DNA of 64,000 nucleotides from Neoactinobaculum massilliense. Its GTDB lineage: Bacteria; Actinomycetota; Actinomycetes; Actinomycetales; Actinomycetaceae. How positions within the stretch are numbered: position 1 is the first letter of the stretch; the number at the start of each line of letters is the position of its first letter. Under the pieces are notes generated by a model, which ran no database searches, was not told the DNA's origin, and worked only from the letters and a program-made list of their open reading frames with translations. The position numbers were made by a program, and so were the translations under genes. The stretch covers positions 1,116,001-1,180,000 of the forward strand of contig NZ_UWPE01000001.1 in assembly GCF_900604955.1 (NCBI RefSeq), written 5' to 3'. This document shows, piece after piece, positions 54,914 to 64,000 of the stretch.

Positions 54914-56011
54914 ATGAGCCAGCCAATCGAGGACACGGAGATCACCTCCGCCACCCTCCAGCATGCCGAAGCGATTAGCGCCAAGATCGACGCCGCTATT
55001 AAGCGTGACCCCTCGGAGTTCCGCGTGCTGACCGGGGACCGCCCCACGGGGAACCTGCATCTGGGGCACTATTTTGGTTCCCTACGCAACCGCGTCAAGC
55101 TTCAGCGTGAGGGCGTGGAAACCTGGCTGGTGATCGCGGACTTCCAGGTAATCACAGATCGAGATGGTACGGGCCCCATCAAGGAGCGCGTACATTCCCT
55201 CGCCACGGACTACATCGCGGTAGGTATCGACCCGGACAAGGCGGTCATTTTCCCACACTCCCAGGTGCCGGGCCTCAATGAACTGATGCTCCCATTCCTG
55301 TCCGTGGTGACCGATGCGGAACTGCGCCGCAACCCCACGGTTAAGGCGGAACTGGAGGCCACGAATGGGCGGCCCATGTCCGGCCTCATGCTCACCTACC
55401 CCGTGCACCAGGCGGCGGACATTCTGTTCTGCAAGGCGAACGTAGTGCCGGTGGGCAAGGATCAGCTTCCGCACCTGGAGCAGGCACGCGTGATCGCGGA
55501 CCGCTTCGAAGCGCGCTACGGCCATCCGGCGGGGCAGGACCACCCGGTGTTCCCGCGGCCCCAGGCGCTCCTTTCCGAGGCGCCGTCAATCCTGGGGCTG
55601 GATGGCACCAAGATGTCTAAATCCAAGGGCAACACCATTGAGATCGGCATGAGCGCGGACGAAACCGCCAAGCGCATCAAGAAGGCCGTCACGGACTCGG
55701 ATCGCCACATCACCTACGACCCCGAGCACCGGCCGGAGGTATCCAACCTGGTGCTCCTCACCGCGCTGGCCTCGGACCGCGATCCGGTGGAGGTGGCCGA
55801 GGAGATCGGTGATGGCGGCGCGGGCACGCTCAAGAAGGTGGCCACCGAGGCGATCAATGAGCACATGGCCCCCATCCGCGCCCGCCGCGCGGAATTGGAG
55901 GCGGACCCCTCCTACGTGGACGGCGTGATTCGTCGCGGCATCGAGCGCGCGAATGAGCAGGCGAACGCCACGCTCCATGAGGTACTCGAGTCCCTCCAGA
56001 TGAGTTACTAG
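54914..56011 (+). CDS. trpS: Tryptophanyl-tRNA synthetase
   Basis: Class I aminoacyl-tRNA synthetase of 365 residues. The HIGH-equivalent is PTGNLHLGHYFGSLRN and the KMSKS site is GLDGTKMSKSKGNTIEIG, preceded by LTYPVHQAADILFCKANVVP. Length and order are standard for TrpS. GAAAGGACAACGA precedes the ATG. A hairpin follows the stop. Its insertion between glgX and glgE probably reflects local gene order rather than function. Confidence 0.96.
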   Translation: MSQPIEDTEITSATLQHAEAISAKIDAAIKRDPSEFRVLTGDRPTGNLHLGHYFGSLRNRVKLQREGVETWLVIADFQVITDRDGTGPIKERVHSLATDYIAVGIDPDKAVIFPHSQVPGLNELMLPFLSVVTDAELRRNPTVKAELEATNGRPMSGLMLTYPVHQAADILFCKANVVPVGKDQLPHLEQARVIADRFEARYGHPAGQDHPVFPRPQALLSEAPSILGLDGTKMSKSKGNTIEIGMSADETAKRIKKAVTDSDRHITYDPEHRPEVSNLVLLTALASDRDPVEVAEEIGDGGAGTLKKVATEAINEHMAPIRARRAELEADPSYVDGVIRRGIERANEQANATLHEVLESLQMSY

Positions 56012-56025
56012 AGCAGAAGGTCAGC

Positions 56026-56049
56026 GGGGCGCCTAGGACCGAGCGCCCC
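56026..56049 (+). terminator. Hairpin after trpS
   Basis: GGGGCGC (56026-56032) pairs with GCGCCCC (56043-56049) around a 10-nt loop, 15 bp beyond the stop. No strong T-run follows, so it may be only a partial terminator. Confidence 0.45.
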
Positions 56050-56155
56050 CATTGGTACGCGCGGGCATGGTCCCACTGAAATTCCGCGAAATCACCCGCA
56101 TACCAACACGTGACCTCGGATACATTGAGTGCACATTTCCGGATAGGGTAAAGGA

Positions 56156-58462
56156 GTGAACGCGAAATCTTCCAAGGCCTCATCCTCCCGGCGGTCGTCT
56201 GCCGCTCAGCGTCAAACGGCCGCTTCCGGCACCTCAATGACGAGCGTGCAGGCGGCCGCCGCAGCTAGTACATCCGCCAGGCCCGCTACCGATACTCAAC
56301 GTCGCGTCAAGAAGCCGACCACCAGGACCGGCAAGGCCACAGCTGCAAAACCGGCCCCCGCAACCGCTGCGAAAAAGACCGCGGCGGCAAATACCGCCGG
56401 GACCACTGCGGCGTCGGCGAAGAAAACCGCCACAAAGCGTTCCCGCACCACAAAAAAGCGCACTTCCCTGCCCGTGATACCCACACCGGCACCCGTGGCC
56501 ACACTGGGCCGCATCCCCATCATGCACGTGACACCGCAAATCGAGGGCGGTTCCATCCCCGCGAAGGGAACCGAACATGAAGCCTTCCCCGTACAGGCCA
56601 CCGTCTGGCGTGAAGGCCATGATCTGTTCGGCTGCGAGGCCGTCCTGGTAGATCCGAAGGGAGCCGAAGCACAGCGGGCGCCAATGAAGCTAGTAGGCGA
56701 GGGCGTAGGCCGCTACGAAGGCTGGCTCACCCCCGACTATCCGGGCGATTGGCAGTTCTTTGTACGCTCGTGGAGCGATCCCGTGGCCACCTGGCGGCGC
56801 AACGCGGAGGCGCGGATGAGCGCGAACCAGGATACTGAACTCGCCATGCTGGAGGCCCGCCAACTCCTTGAACGCGTATCAAAACTGGTGGAAAAGGGCA
56901 GCGAGGATGCGGCCATCCTGGAGGACACTCTGGCCGTGGTGGACCGCCAGCACATCTCCTCTCAGGTCCGCTTCGAAGCGGTCATAGCGCCGGCTATCCA
57001 GGATATTTTCGCGCGGCATCCGCTCCGCGAGCTGGTGACGGAATCGGGCAGATTCCCGGTCCGGGTCGAGCGACTCCGCGCCCTTGAGGGCGCCTGGTAT
57101 GAGATTTTCCCGCGTTCGGCCGGCGCCCGCCTCAGTGCGGACGGCACGCCCATCCCTGGCACCCTGCATACGGCCGCCAAGGAGCTGGATCGTATTGCCG
57201 GCATGGGATTTGACGTGGTGTACCTGACCCCGGTGAACCCCATCGGCACCACGGCGCGAAAAGGCAAGAACAACGCGCTCACCGCGGGCCCGGGCGATCC
57301 CGGCTCCCCCTACGCTATTGGCTCGGCGGACGGCGGGCACGATGCCATTGATCCGGGCTTGGGCACGGTGGCGGATTTTGAGGCGTTCACTGCCCGCGCC
57401 CACGAACTGGGGCTGGAGGTAGCCCTTGATTTCGCCCTCCAGTGCTCCCCCGATCATCCCTGGCTCACCGAGCACCCGGACTGGTTTGTGCACCGCGCGG
57501 ACGGCACTATCGCCTACGCGGAAAATCCGCCAAAGAAATATCAGGATATCTACCCGCTGTACTTCGATAAGGACCCGGAGGGGCTCTACCGGGAGATTGT
57601 GCGCATCCTTGAGGTGTGGATTGACCGCGGCGTAACAATTTTTCGCGTGGATAACCCGCACACGAAGCCGGTCCCCTTCTGGCAGCGCCTCATCGATGAA
57701 TTCCACCGTACCCACCCGAACATCGTGTTCCTCGCCGAGGCCCTCTCCTCCCCACAGATGCTGCTGGGCCTGGGTGCGGCCGGCTTCTCCCTCTCCTACT
57801 GCTACTTCCCCTGGCGCACCGAGAAGAAGGAGCTGGAGGACTACCTGTGGGAGGTCAGCCGGGAAACAGATGACCGCATGCGTCCCATGTTTTGGCCCGT
57901 CACCCCGGATGTCCTCACGCCCTACATGACGGATGGTGGGGCTCCCGCCTACCGGATTCGGGCCGTACTCGCGGCCACCGGCGCTCCCACCTTCGGTATT
58001 TACTCCGGCTTCGAACTGGTGGAAAATACCCCGCGCCCCGGATTTGAAGAGCCAAATGACAACGAAAAATATGAGATCAAGGTCCGCGATTTTAGTAGGG
58101 ACCCCTACGGTCTAACCGCTCTTCTCACACGGCTCAATGCTATCCGCAAGGCTCACCCCGCACTGCGCCGACTGCGCGGCCTACACATCAACCCCACCAC
58201 GAATCCGTCCATCATCTCCTACACGCGGCTCGCGCGCCCCGAGGAGAGCCCGGACGGGAAGCCGGACGCGGTCATCGTCGTCGTGAACCTGGATCCTCAT
58301 AACGTTCAGGAGGCCTCCATTGAGCTGGACACGGCGGCACTGGGCGTGAGTGAGTTTACTGTCCGCGATGCCCTCACCGGCTCCACGTACCGGTGGAACG
58401 CCACGCCGTTTGTGCGCCTGGATCCCACTCGTCCCGCGCACATCATGGAGGTATCCGCCTAG
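56156..58462 (+). CDS. glgE: Alpha-1,4-glucan:maltose-1-phosphate maltosyltransferase GlgE
   Basis: Elongates alpha-glucan with maltosyl units from maltose 1-phosphate. The 768-residue frame has the GlgE core from about residue 115: IPIMHVTPQIEGG, YEIFPRSAG, GFDVVYLTPVNPIGTT, nucleophile region GVTIFRVDNPHTKP and acid/base VFLAEALSSPQML. The first about 110 residues are an unusual Lys/Ala/Thr-rich tail (KATAAKPAPATAAKKTAAAN) like histone H1/HU tails, not typical for GlgE. The GTG at 56156 overlaps AAAGGAG, so a start further in (for example ATG 56236) is possible. The stop overlaps the treS GTG by one base, so the pair is coupled. Confidence 0.94.
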   Translation: MNAKSSKASSSRRSSAAQRQTAASGTSMTSVQAAAAASTSARPATDTQRRVKKPTTRTGKATAAKPAPATAAKKTAAANTAGTTAASAKKTATKRSRTTKKRTSLPVIPTPAPVATLGRIPIMHVTPQIEGGSIPAKGTEHEAFPVQATVWREGHDLFGCEAVLVDPKGAEAQRAPMKLVGEGVGRYEGWLTPDYPGDWQFFVRSWSDPVATWRRNAEARMSANQDTELAMLEARQLLERVSKLVEKGSEDAAILEDTLAVVDRQHISSQVRFEAVIAPAIQDIFARHPLRELVTESGRFPVRVERLRALEGAWYEIFPRSAGARLSADGTPIPGTLHTAAKELDRIAGMGFDVVYLTPVNPIGTTARKGKNNALTAGPGDPGSPYAIGSADGGHDAIDPGLGTVADFEAFTARAHELGLEVALDFALQCSPDHPWLTEHPDWFVHRADGTIAYAENPPKKYQDIYPLYFDKDPEGLYREIVRILEVWIDRGVTIFRVDNPHTKPVPFWQRLIDEFHRTHPNIVFLAEALSSPQMLLGLGAAGFSLSYCYFPWRTEKKELEDYLWEVSRETDDRMRPMFWPVTPDVLTPYMTDGGAPAYRIRAVLAATGAPTFGIYSGFELVENTPRPGFEEPNDNEKYEIKVRDFSRDPYGLTALLTRLNAIRKAHPALRRLRGLHINPTTNPSIISYTRLARPEESPDGKPDAVIVVVNLDPHNVQEASIELDTAALGVSEFTVRDALTGSTYRWNATPFVRLDPTRPAHIMEVSA

Positions 58463-60279
58463 TGTCCACCCCATCCCTTCATCCCGCGCGGTCTCTCCCC
58501 GAGGTTGAGCCCGCCACCCGCTCGGGGCTCAACAATGACCCCGAGTGGTACCGGCACGCCGTGTTCTACGAGGTGCTGCTGCGTGCCTTCGGCGATACGG
58601 ATGCCAGCGGGAGCGGGGATTTGCGCGGCCTCACCACCCACCTTGACTACCTGCAGTGGCTGGGAGTGGACGCACTGTGGATTCCGCCGTTCTACCCCTC
58701 CCCCATGAAAGACGGCGGGTATGACGTTGCCGACTACACGGCGGTGGATCCCCGCTACGGGACAATGGATGATTTCCGCGCCATGGTGACAGAGGCTCAC
58801 GCACGCGGTATTCGCATCATCATTGACCTGGTGGTTAACCACACCTCCGTGGACCATCCATGGTTCCAGTCTTCCCGCGCACACCCGGAAGGGCCCTACG
58901 GGGATTTCTACGTCTGGGCGGATGACGATGCCGGCTACCCGGACGCCCGCATTATTTTCGTAGATACGGAAACATCCAACTGGACCTTTGATCCGGTACG
59001 CAGGCAGTACTACTGGCACCGCTTCTTCTCCCACCAACCGGACCTCAACTATGAAAACCCGGCCGTGCGCGCCGCGATATTGGACGTGTTCCGCTTCTGG
59101 TGCGATCTGGGCGTGGATGGGCTGCGCCTGGACGCCGTCCCCTACCTCTTTGAGGAGGAGGGGACCAATTGCGAAAACCTCCCCCGCACGCACCGGTTCA
59201 TCGCCGAAATCCGGGCCATGCTGGACGCCGAATACCCGGGCACGGTGCTGGTGGCGGAAGCAAACCAGCCGCCGAAGGATGTGGTGGCCTACTTCGGCAC
59301 CGAGGATGCGCCCGAGTGCCACATGTGCTTCCATTTCCCCGTCATGCCGCGGATTTTCTACGCGCTCCGAGATCAACGCGCCACCGCCATCAAGCAGGTG
59401 CTGAGGGAAACACCCACCATTCCAGTGCAATCCGGCCAGTGGGGCACCTTCCTGCGCAATCATGATGAGCTCACCCTGGAAATGGTGAGCACGGAGGAGC
59501 GCGCCCACATGTACGGCTGGTACGCGGAGGATCCGCGCATGCGCGCCAATGTGGGGATTCGGCGGCGCCTCGCCCCGCTGCTGGGAAATTCACGCGCGGA
59601 ACTGGAACTTGCCCACGCCCTCCTGCTTTCCCTGCCCGGCTCCCCCTACCTCTACTACGGCGATGAGATAGGGATGGGCGATAATATTTGGCTGCCGGAC
59701 CGGGACGGCGTGCGCACCCCCATGCAGTGGACTCCGGATCGTAACGCCGGTTTTTCCACCGCGGATCCGGGCAAGCTCTATCTTCCGCTTATCTCCTCGC
59801 TGGCGTTCAACTACCAGGCCATTAACGTGGAATCGCAGCTCTCCCAGCCGGCCTCCCTACTCCATTGGGTGCGCGGCATTTTGGAGGTGCGCGCCCAGCA
59901 CCCGGTGATGGGCGACGGCGCCTTTGCCCTGCGCGAAACGGATAATGAGGCGCTCCTGGCATTCACCCGCGCGAATGCCAGCGAAGTCATGCTGTGCGTA
60001 TTCAACCTGGCGAATACACCGCGCGCCGGGCGGGTCACCGTGTCCGAATACGCCGGCTGGCATGCCCAGGATGTATTTGGCGGTGCCGGCTTCCCCAGCA
60101 TTCTTCGGGATGGCACCACCACGCTGACGCTCGGCTCGCGAGACTTTTTCTGGCTAAAACTCACTCCGCCGGTCACCTCCACGGTGGCGCCACCCGAGGG
60201 GGTGGCCGCCGAACCACGCGACGCGGACACGGAGCATCTGGTTGCCCCCTATCGTTCGGCAACCGAAAGGGAGGCATAA
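58462..60279 (+). CDS. treS: Trehalose synthase (maltose alpha-D-glucosyltransferase)
   Basis: Interconverts maltose and trehalose; in this pathway it supplies maltose for phosphorylation. The 605-residue protein from GTG 58462 has the GH13_16 barrel: AVFYEVLLRAFGDTDASGSG, IDLVVNHTSVDHPWFQ, nucleophile region GVDGLRLDAVPYLFEEEGTN, acid/base VLVAEANQPP and FLRNHDELTLEMV. It is one base overlapped with glgE upstream and followed without a gap by the maltokinase frame, so TreS, maltokinase and GlgE are made together. Confidence 0.95.
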   Translation: MSTPSLHPARSLPEVEPATRSGLNNDPEWYRHAVFYEVLLRAFGDTDASGSGDLRGLTTHLDYLQWLGVDALWIPPFYPSPMKDGGYDVADYTAVDPRYGTMDDFRAMVTEAHARGIRIIIDLVVNHTSVDHPWFQSSRAHPEGPYGDFYVWADDDAGYPDARIIFVDTETSNWTFDPVRRQYYWHRFFSHQPDLNYENPAVRAAILDVFRFWCDLGVDGLRLDAVPYLFEEEGTNCENLPRTHRFIAEIRAMLDAEYPGTVLVAEANQPPKDVVAYFGTEDAPECHMCFHFPVMPRIFYALRDQRATAIKQVLRETPTIPVQSGQWGTFLRNHDELTLEMVSTEERAHMYGWYAEDPRMRANVGIRRRLAPLLGNSRAELELAHALLLSLPGSPYLYYGDEIGMGDNIWLPDRDGVRTPMQWTPDRNAGFSTADPGKLYLPLISSLAFNYQAINVESQLSQPASLLHWVRGILEVRAQHPVMGDGAFALRETDNEALLAFTRANASEVMLCVFNLANTPRAGRVTVSEYAGWHAQDVFGGAGFPSILRDGTTTLTLGSRDFFWLKLTPPVTSTVAPPEGVAAEPRDADTEHLVAPYRSATEREA

Positions 60280-63200
60280 ATGCGCGATTTGCCCGAGGAT
60301 ATCGGCACCTGGATCCAGGGTGCCCGCTGGTACCGAGGTGAGGGTGGGCCGCTTGCGCTCACCGCCGCCTGGGACGTGTCCGCCCTCCTGGGGGCCGCCG
60401 AAGCGCCCGCCGCCGAGGTATCCGGCAGCGATGCATTTGTGGGTGCCGACGCCGAAGGTGGCACGTCAGATAGCAACGCCCGCGTTGCCGATGGGATGCC
60501 GCCAGCCGACGCCGCCGCGGGCGGGGTGCTAACCGACGCCGTCGTCGCGGGCGGGGTGCTACCGGCCGATGCCCCGCCGGTGACCGAGGGCGGCGAACGC
60601 ATGCTGTGGCTGGTGGTATCCGGGGATGGGCTCGCCTACAACGTACCGCTCATTATCAGCGGCGCCGAGGTGCCCACCGGCGTGACACCCGTGGGCACCT
60701 GGGACACGCTGAACGCGTTTGACGCCACGGATCACCCGGCGGGCCAGCGCGCCATACTGCGGCTGGCCACCACCCCGGTTACGCTCGCGCTGGGCGGCGC
60801 CACGCTCTCCGGCCACCCGGCCCAGGACGGCATGTTCCGCCCCGCCCGTGCGCGCCGGCTCGCCTCGGAGCAGTCCAATACGTCCATCATCTACACGCCC
60901 TCCTCCGGCCCGCGCATGATTATCAAACTGTTCCGTGTACTCACGGAGGGTGCCAATCCGGACGTGGAGCTCACCAGGGCACTCTCGGGTAGCGGAACGG
61001 TTCCCACCCAATTCGGCGCTGCCCGCCTCACCCAGGATGGCCGTGTACCCGCCGATGTGCTGGCCGCCGCCGAATTCCTTGAGGGCGCCCGGGATGCCTG
61101 GCAGGTGCTCACGGCTTCGCTTCCCACCTCCACCGGTGTGCTGAGCGAGGCGGATAACGCCTCCCTCGAGGAACTCGGCGCCCTCACCCGGCGCTTCCAC
61201 ACGGCACTGGCCAGCGCCTTCCCCACCCGCCCAGCCACGGAACAGGATCGCACCAGGCTGCGCGCCTCATGGGATGCGCGTGCACGCGCCGCCGCTCAGC
61301 ATGCGCCAGCCCTCACGCCGTACCTGGAACGCATCGCCGCCATATTCGATGAAGCTCGCCGCGCACCCTGGCCGAATCTGCAGCGTATCCATGGTGACTA
61401 CCACCTGGGGCAGGTGGTCGACGTGCCCGAACGCGGATGGTCCGCACTGGACTTTGAGGGCGAGCCGCTGCGTCCGCTGGCTGAACGACGTCGTCCAGAC
61501 CTCGCGCTCCGGGACGTGGCCGGCATGCTCCGCTCCTTTGATTATGCGGGCGGTCAAGGTGAACGCGACGGCGGCGCCCCCGAAACCATGCGCGCCTGGA
61601 CCCAGGCGGCGTCCTCCGCATTTCTTCGCGGTTACGGGGAAATTCCCGCCGCCTATCAGCCTCTCCTGCGCGCCCTCATCCTTGATAAAGCTCTGTACGA
61701 AATCACCTACGAGGCGGTATCCCGCCCCACCTGGCTGAACATCCCGCTCACCGGACTACGACGGACACTGGAGCCCGCCAGCCCACAAACCGAGGCTGCT
61801 ACCGCCGCCCCGCTCACAGAAGGAGAACTCATGTCCAACTACGTTGAGGTGGATCCGAACGTCCTCGACGCCGTGTCCAATGGCTGGTACTACGCACCGC
61901 ATGACGTGCTGGGGCCGCATTCAAACGGGGAGACGGTAACGATTCGCACCATCCGCCGCCTCGCCGATCAGGTGTGGATTAAAACAAAAGAGGGCCTCAC
62001 CGAGGCCGTCCACGAGTTCAACGGAGTATGGCGCGCCGTACTCCCCACCTCGGAGGTGCCGGACTATCGCGTGGTAGCGCGCTACGGGGAACACGAGGAC
62101 GTCAGTGATGACCCGTATCGTTTCCTCCCCACCCTCGGAGAAATGGACATCTATCTCATTGGCGAGGGCCGGCATGAGGAATTGTGGAAGGTGCTCGGTG
62201 CACACGTGTTCCACTACCCCTCTGAGCTGGGGACGGTCACCGGCACCGCGTTCTCCGTGTGGGCACCGGATGCGAAGGCCGTGCGCGTGGTGGGTGATTT
62301 CAATGGCTGGGACGGTTCGCTGGACGCCATGCGCTCACTCGGCAGCTCCGGGCTGTGGGAACTGTTCGTCCCGGGTGCCCTCGCCGGTGCCCGCTACAAG
62401 TTCGAGATTCAGTACCAGGACCTCTCCTGGCATCAGAAGGCGGACCCGATGGCGCGGAGCTCCGAGTTGCCGCCGGCGACGGCGTCGATCGTTACCGAAT
62501 CTCACTACGAATGGGGTGATGAGGACTGGCTGGAAACGCGCCGCGACGTCCAGGATGGCCCCATCTCCATCTATGAAATGCACCTGGGCTCCTGGCGGCC
62601 GGGCCTCGACTACCGGCAGCTCGCGGACCAGCTGATCGGGCACATCAAGTATCTCGGCTTCACCCACGTGGAATTTATGCCGCTCTCCGAGCACCCGTAC
62701 ACACCGTCGTGGGGCTACCAAGTGACGGGGTATTACGCCCCCACCACCCGCTATGGCAGCCCGGATGATCTGCGCTACCTCGTTGATCGGCTTCACCAGG
62801 CTGGCATCGGGGTGATCATGGACTGGGTGCCCGCCCACTTCGCCACGGATGACTGGGCACTCGCCAATTTTGACGGCCAGCCCCTCTACGAGGATCCGAA
62901 CCCCAAGCGTGGCAGCCAGCCGGACTGGGGCACCCTCGTATTTAACTACGGGCGCCGTGAGGTGAAGAATTTCCTGGTGGCCAACGCCCTGTACTGGCTC
63001 GAGGAGTTCCACCTGGATGGTATCCGCGTGGATGCCGTGGCCTCCATGCTGTACCTGGATTATTCGCGCGAAAACGGCGAGTGGGAACCGAATGTGTACG
63101 GCGGGCGCGAGAACCTGGAGGCGATCACCTTCCTCCAGGAGGTCAATGCCACGGCCTACCGCCGCAACCCCGGCATCCTCATGATTGCCGAAGAGTCCAC

Positions 63201-64000
63201 CTCCTGGCCGGGTGTCACGGACATGACGGACGCGGGCGGGCTGGGTTTCGGCCTCAAGTGGAACATGGGATGGATGAATGACACGCTCCACTACCTTGAG
63301 GAGAAGCCCGTCAACCGCTCCTGGCACCACGGGGAGATCACATTCTCCATGGTGTACGCCTACTCGGAGAACTTCCTCCTGCCCATCTCCCACGATGAGG
63401 TGGTGCACGGCAAAGGCTCCCTCTACACGAAGATGCCGGGTGATGACTGGCAAAAACTTGCGGGCGTACGCGAACTATTCGCCTACCAGTGGGCCCACCC
63501 CGGTAAGCAGCTCATTTTCATGGGCCAGGAGTTTGCGCAGGTGGGCGAATGGAACGAATCGGACGGCCTGGAGTGGTGGCGGACGGATGAACCCACCCAC
63601 GATGGCGTCATGAGCCTGGTGTGCCGTCTCAACGAGGTGTATCTATCTCACCCGGCCCTGTGGAGCGATGATTTTACGCCCCACGGTTTTGAGTGGATTG
63701 ATGGATCCGACGCCGATAACAATGTGCTCACGTTCCTGCGCCGTTCCAAGAATGACGACGACGTTGTGGTGGTCGCGGTGAACTTCGCCGGGATCCCCCA
63801 CAACGACTACCGGGTGGGCTTCCCGGAACCCGGCCGGTGGGATGAGATCCTCAATACCGACGCCGTTGAATATGGCGGCAGCGGTGTAGGCAATCTCGGT
63901 GCGGTTGAGACGGAGGCGGTGGCCTGGAACGGACGCGAACAGTCCGCGCAGATTCAGCTGCCACCCTTCGGCGTGGTGTACTTCGCCAGGCACGCCGAGT
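60280..64000 (+). CDS. Maltokinase-GlgB fused reading frame (partial at window end)
   Basis: ATG 60280, after GAAAGGGAGGC, opens a frame I followed codon by codon to the window edge without a stop: over 1,240 codons. Codons 1-517 are maltokinase (Mak/Pep2), ATP-dependent phosphorylation of maltose to maltose 1-phosphate: catalytic loop [26 protein letters not shown], and [18 protein letters not shown]. Residues about 35-108 are an Ala/Gly/Asp-rich insertion with the repeated AGGVL. From codon 518 the frame becomes GlgB. A strong ribosome site at the junction means separate GlgB may also be made. Mak is usually fused to TreS, so fusion to GlgB is uncommon to my knowledge. Confidence 0.85.
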   Translation, partial: MRDLPEDIGTWIQGARWYRGEGGPLALTAAWDVSALLGAAEAPAAEVSGSDAFVGADAEGGTSDSNARVADGMPPADAAAGGVLTDAVVAGGVLPADAPPVTEGGERMLWLVVSGDGLAYNVPLIISGAEVPTGVTPVGTWDTLNAFDATDHPAGQRAILRLATTPVTLALGGATLSGHPAQDGMFRPARARRLASEQSNTSIIYTPSSGPRMIIKLFRVLTEGANPDVELTRALSGSGTVPTQFGAARLTQDGRVPADVLAAAEFLEGARDAWQVLTASLPTSTGVLSEADNASLEELGALTRRFHTALASAFPTRPATEQDRTRLRASWDARARAAAQHAPALTPYLERIAAIFDEARRAPWPNLQRIHGDYHLGQVVDVPERGWSALDFEGEPLRPLAERRRPDLALRDVAGMLRSFDYAGGQGERDGGAPETMRAWTQAASSAFLRGYGEIPAAYQPLLRALILDKALYEITYEAVSRPTWLNIPLTGLRRTLEPASPQTEAATAAPLTEGELMSNYVEVDPNVLDAVSNGWYYAPHDVLGPHSNGETVTIRTIRRLADQVWIKTKEGLTEAVHEFNGVWRAVLPTSEVPDYRVVARYGEHEDVSDDPYRFLPTLGEMDIYLIGEGRHEELWKVLGAHVFHYPSELGTVTGTAFSVWAPDAKAVRVVGDFNGWDGSLDAMRSLGSSGLWELFVPGALAGARYKFEIQYQDLSWHQKADPMARSSELPPATASIVTESHYEWGDEDWLETRRDVQDGPISIYEMHLGSWRPGLDYRQLADQLIGHIKYLGFTHVEFMPLSEHPYTPSWGYQVTGYYAPTTRYGSPDDLRYLVDRLHQAGIGVIMDWVPAHFATDDWALANFDGQPLYEDPNPKRGSQPDWGTLVFNYGRREVKNFLVANALYWLEEFHLDGIRVDAVASMLYLDYSRENGEWEPNVYGGRENLEAITFLQEVNATAYRRNPGILMIAEESTSWPGVTDMTDAGGLGFGLKWNMGWMNDTLHYLEEKPVNRSWHHGEITFSMVYAYSENFLLPISHDEVVHGKGSLYTKMPGDDWQKLAGVRELFAYQWAHPGKQLIFMGQEFAQVGEWNESDGLEWWRTDEPTHDGVMSLVCRLNEVYLSHPALWSDDFTPHGFEWIDGSDADNNVLTFLRRSKNDDDVVVVAVNFAGIPHNDYRVGFPEPGRWDEILNTDAVEYGGSGVGNLGAVETEAVAWNGREQSAQIQLPPFGVVYFARHAE
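61831..64000 (+). CDS. glgB: 1,4-alpha-glucan branching enzyme GlgB (internal start; partial)
   Basis: Forms alpha-1,6 branches on the glucan extended by GlgE. The ATG at 61831 is in the same frame as maltokinase and preceded by AGAAGGAGAACTC, an excellent ribosome site. The domain order is an N-terminal GlgB_N region, CBM48 ([20 protein letters not shown]) and a GH13_9 barrel: [26 protein letters not shown], nucleophile region [19 protein letters not shown], acid/base [12 protein letters not shown], and [14 protein letters not shown]. About 723 codons are in the window; the end of the protein is probably only a few residues beyond. Confidence 0.9.
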   Translation, partial: MSNYVEVDPNVLDAVSNGWYYAPHDVLGPHSNGETVTIRTIRRLADQVWIKTKEGLTEAVHEFNGVWRAVLPTSEVPDYRVVARYGEHEDVSDDPYRFLPTLGEMDIYLIGEGRHEELWKVLGAHVFHYPSELGTVTGTAFSVWAPDAKAVRVVGDFNGWDGSLDAMRSLGSSGLWELFVPGALAGARYKFEIQYQDLSWHQKADPMARSSELPPATASIVTESHYEWGDEDWLETRRDVQDGPISIYEMHLGSWRPGLDYRQLADQLIGHIKYLGFTHVEFMPLSEHPYTPSWGYQVTGYYAPTTRYGSPDDLRYLVDRLHQAGIGVIMDWVPAHFATDDWALANFDGQPLYEDPNPKRGSQPDWGTLVFNYGRREVKNFLVANALYWLEEFHLDGIRVDAVASMLYLDYSRENGEWEPNVYGGRENLEAITFLQEVNATAYRRNPGILMIAEESTSWPGVTDMTDAGGLGFGLKWNMGWMNDTLHYLEEKPVNRSWHHGEITFSMVYAYSENFLLPISHDEVVHGKGSLYTKMPGDDWQKLAGVRELFAYQWAHPGKQLIFMGQEFAQVGEWNESDGLEWWRTDEPTHDGVMSLVCRLNEVYLSHPALWSDDFTPHGFEWIDGSDADNNVLTFLRRSKNDDDVVVVAVNFAGIPHNDYRVGFPEPGRWDEILNTDAVEYGGSGVGNLGAVETEAVAWNGREQSAQIQLPPFGVVYFARHAE

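Overview
The window is one contiguous stretch of a high-GC actinobacterial chromosome. The best fit is a facultatively anaerobic host-associated member of the Actinomycetaceae, but this is inference and no single marker proves the genus. Supporting signs are PdtaS, a UPF0182/YlbL/zincin/ThiF/UvrD2/mycoredoxin/NudC block in the same order as the Mycobacterium tuberculosis Rv3193c-Rv3199c region, a full GlgE pathway, an oxygen-independent class III ribonucleotide reductase, and a NanT-like sialate transporter gene.

Layout. 0-5.7 kb: partial pdtaS, a DUF2505 protein, and an FtsX-type ABC exporter divergent from a soluble NarL-type two-component system. 5.8-15.6 kb: thyA-folA, an FMN reductase, transaldolase, an OsmC protein, an acyl-CoA ligase, lipA/lipB and two alpha/beta hydrolases. 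15.7-25.8 kb: a NanT-like symporter gene broken by an in-frame TGA, nrdD-nrdG with a paired NrdR-box candidate, gpm, an L-2-hydroxyacid dehydrogenase, and an iron/cofactor-type ABC importer. 26.2-28.1 kb: a secreted five-repeat protein ending in a gamma-glutamylcyclotransferase-like domain, followed by a lipoprotein.

28.1-39.8 kb is an accessory region with visibly lower GC and many broken genes. It holds two MFS exporters, one preceded by a 42-codon peptide gene with its own strong promoter and ribosome site. It also holds a decayed polysaccharide-type cluster (phosphotransferase, glycosyltransferase fragment, heparinase-like protein; two of the three have an in-frame amber codon), a frameshifted NUDIX gene, a MazG-like gene, a second FtsX-type ABC exporter and a solitary RHH antitoxin. 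An initiator tRNA-Met lies just beyond it.

40-52.5 kb returns to conserved core: an MFS protein, a low-complexity repeat tract, UPF0182, YlbL, the DUF2342 zincin, a ThiF-like protein, UvrD2, mycoredoxin (frameshifted by a 5-bp tandem duplication) and NudC. 52.6-64 kb holds glgX, trpS and the operon glgE-treS-maltokinase-glgB. TreS makes maltose from trehalose, maltokinase phosphorylates it, GlgE adds maltosyl units to alpha-glucan, GlgB branches it and GlgX trims branches. Maltokinase and GlgB are one uninterrupted reading frame with a strong ribosome site at the junction.

At least five genes carry independent inactivating lesions (nonsense, frameshift or truncation), so this genome seems to be losing genes in both accessory and core regions. 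All calls come from reading the sequence by eye. No database search was run, and family assignments rest on remembered motifs.
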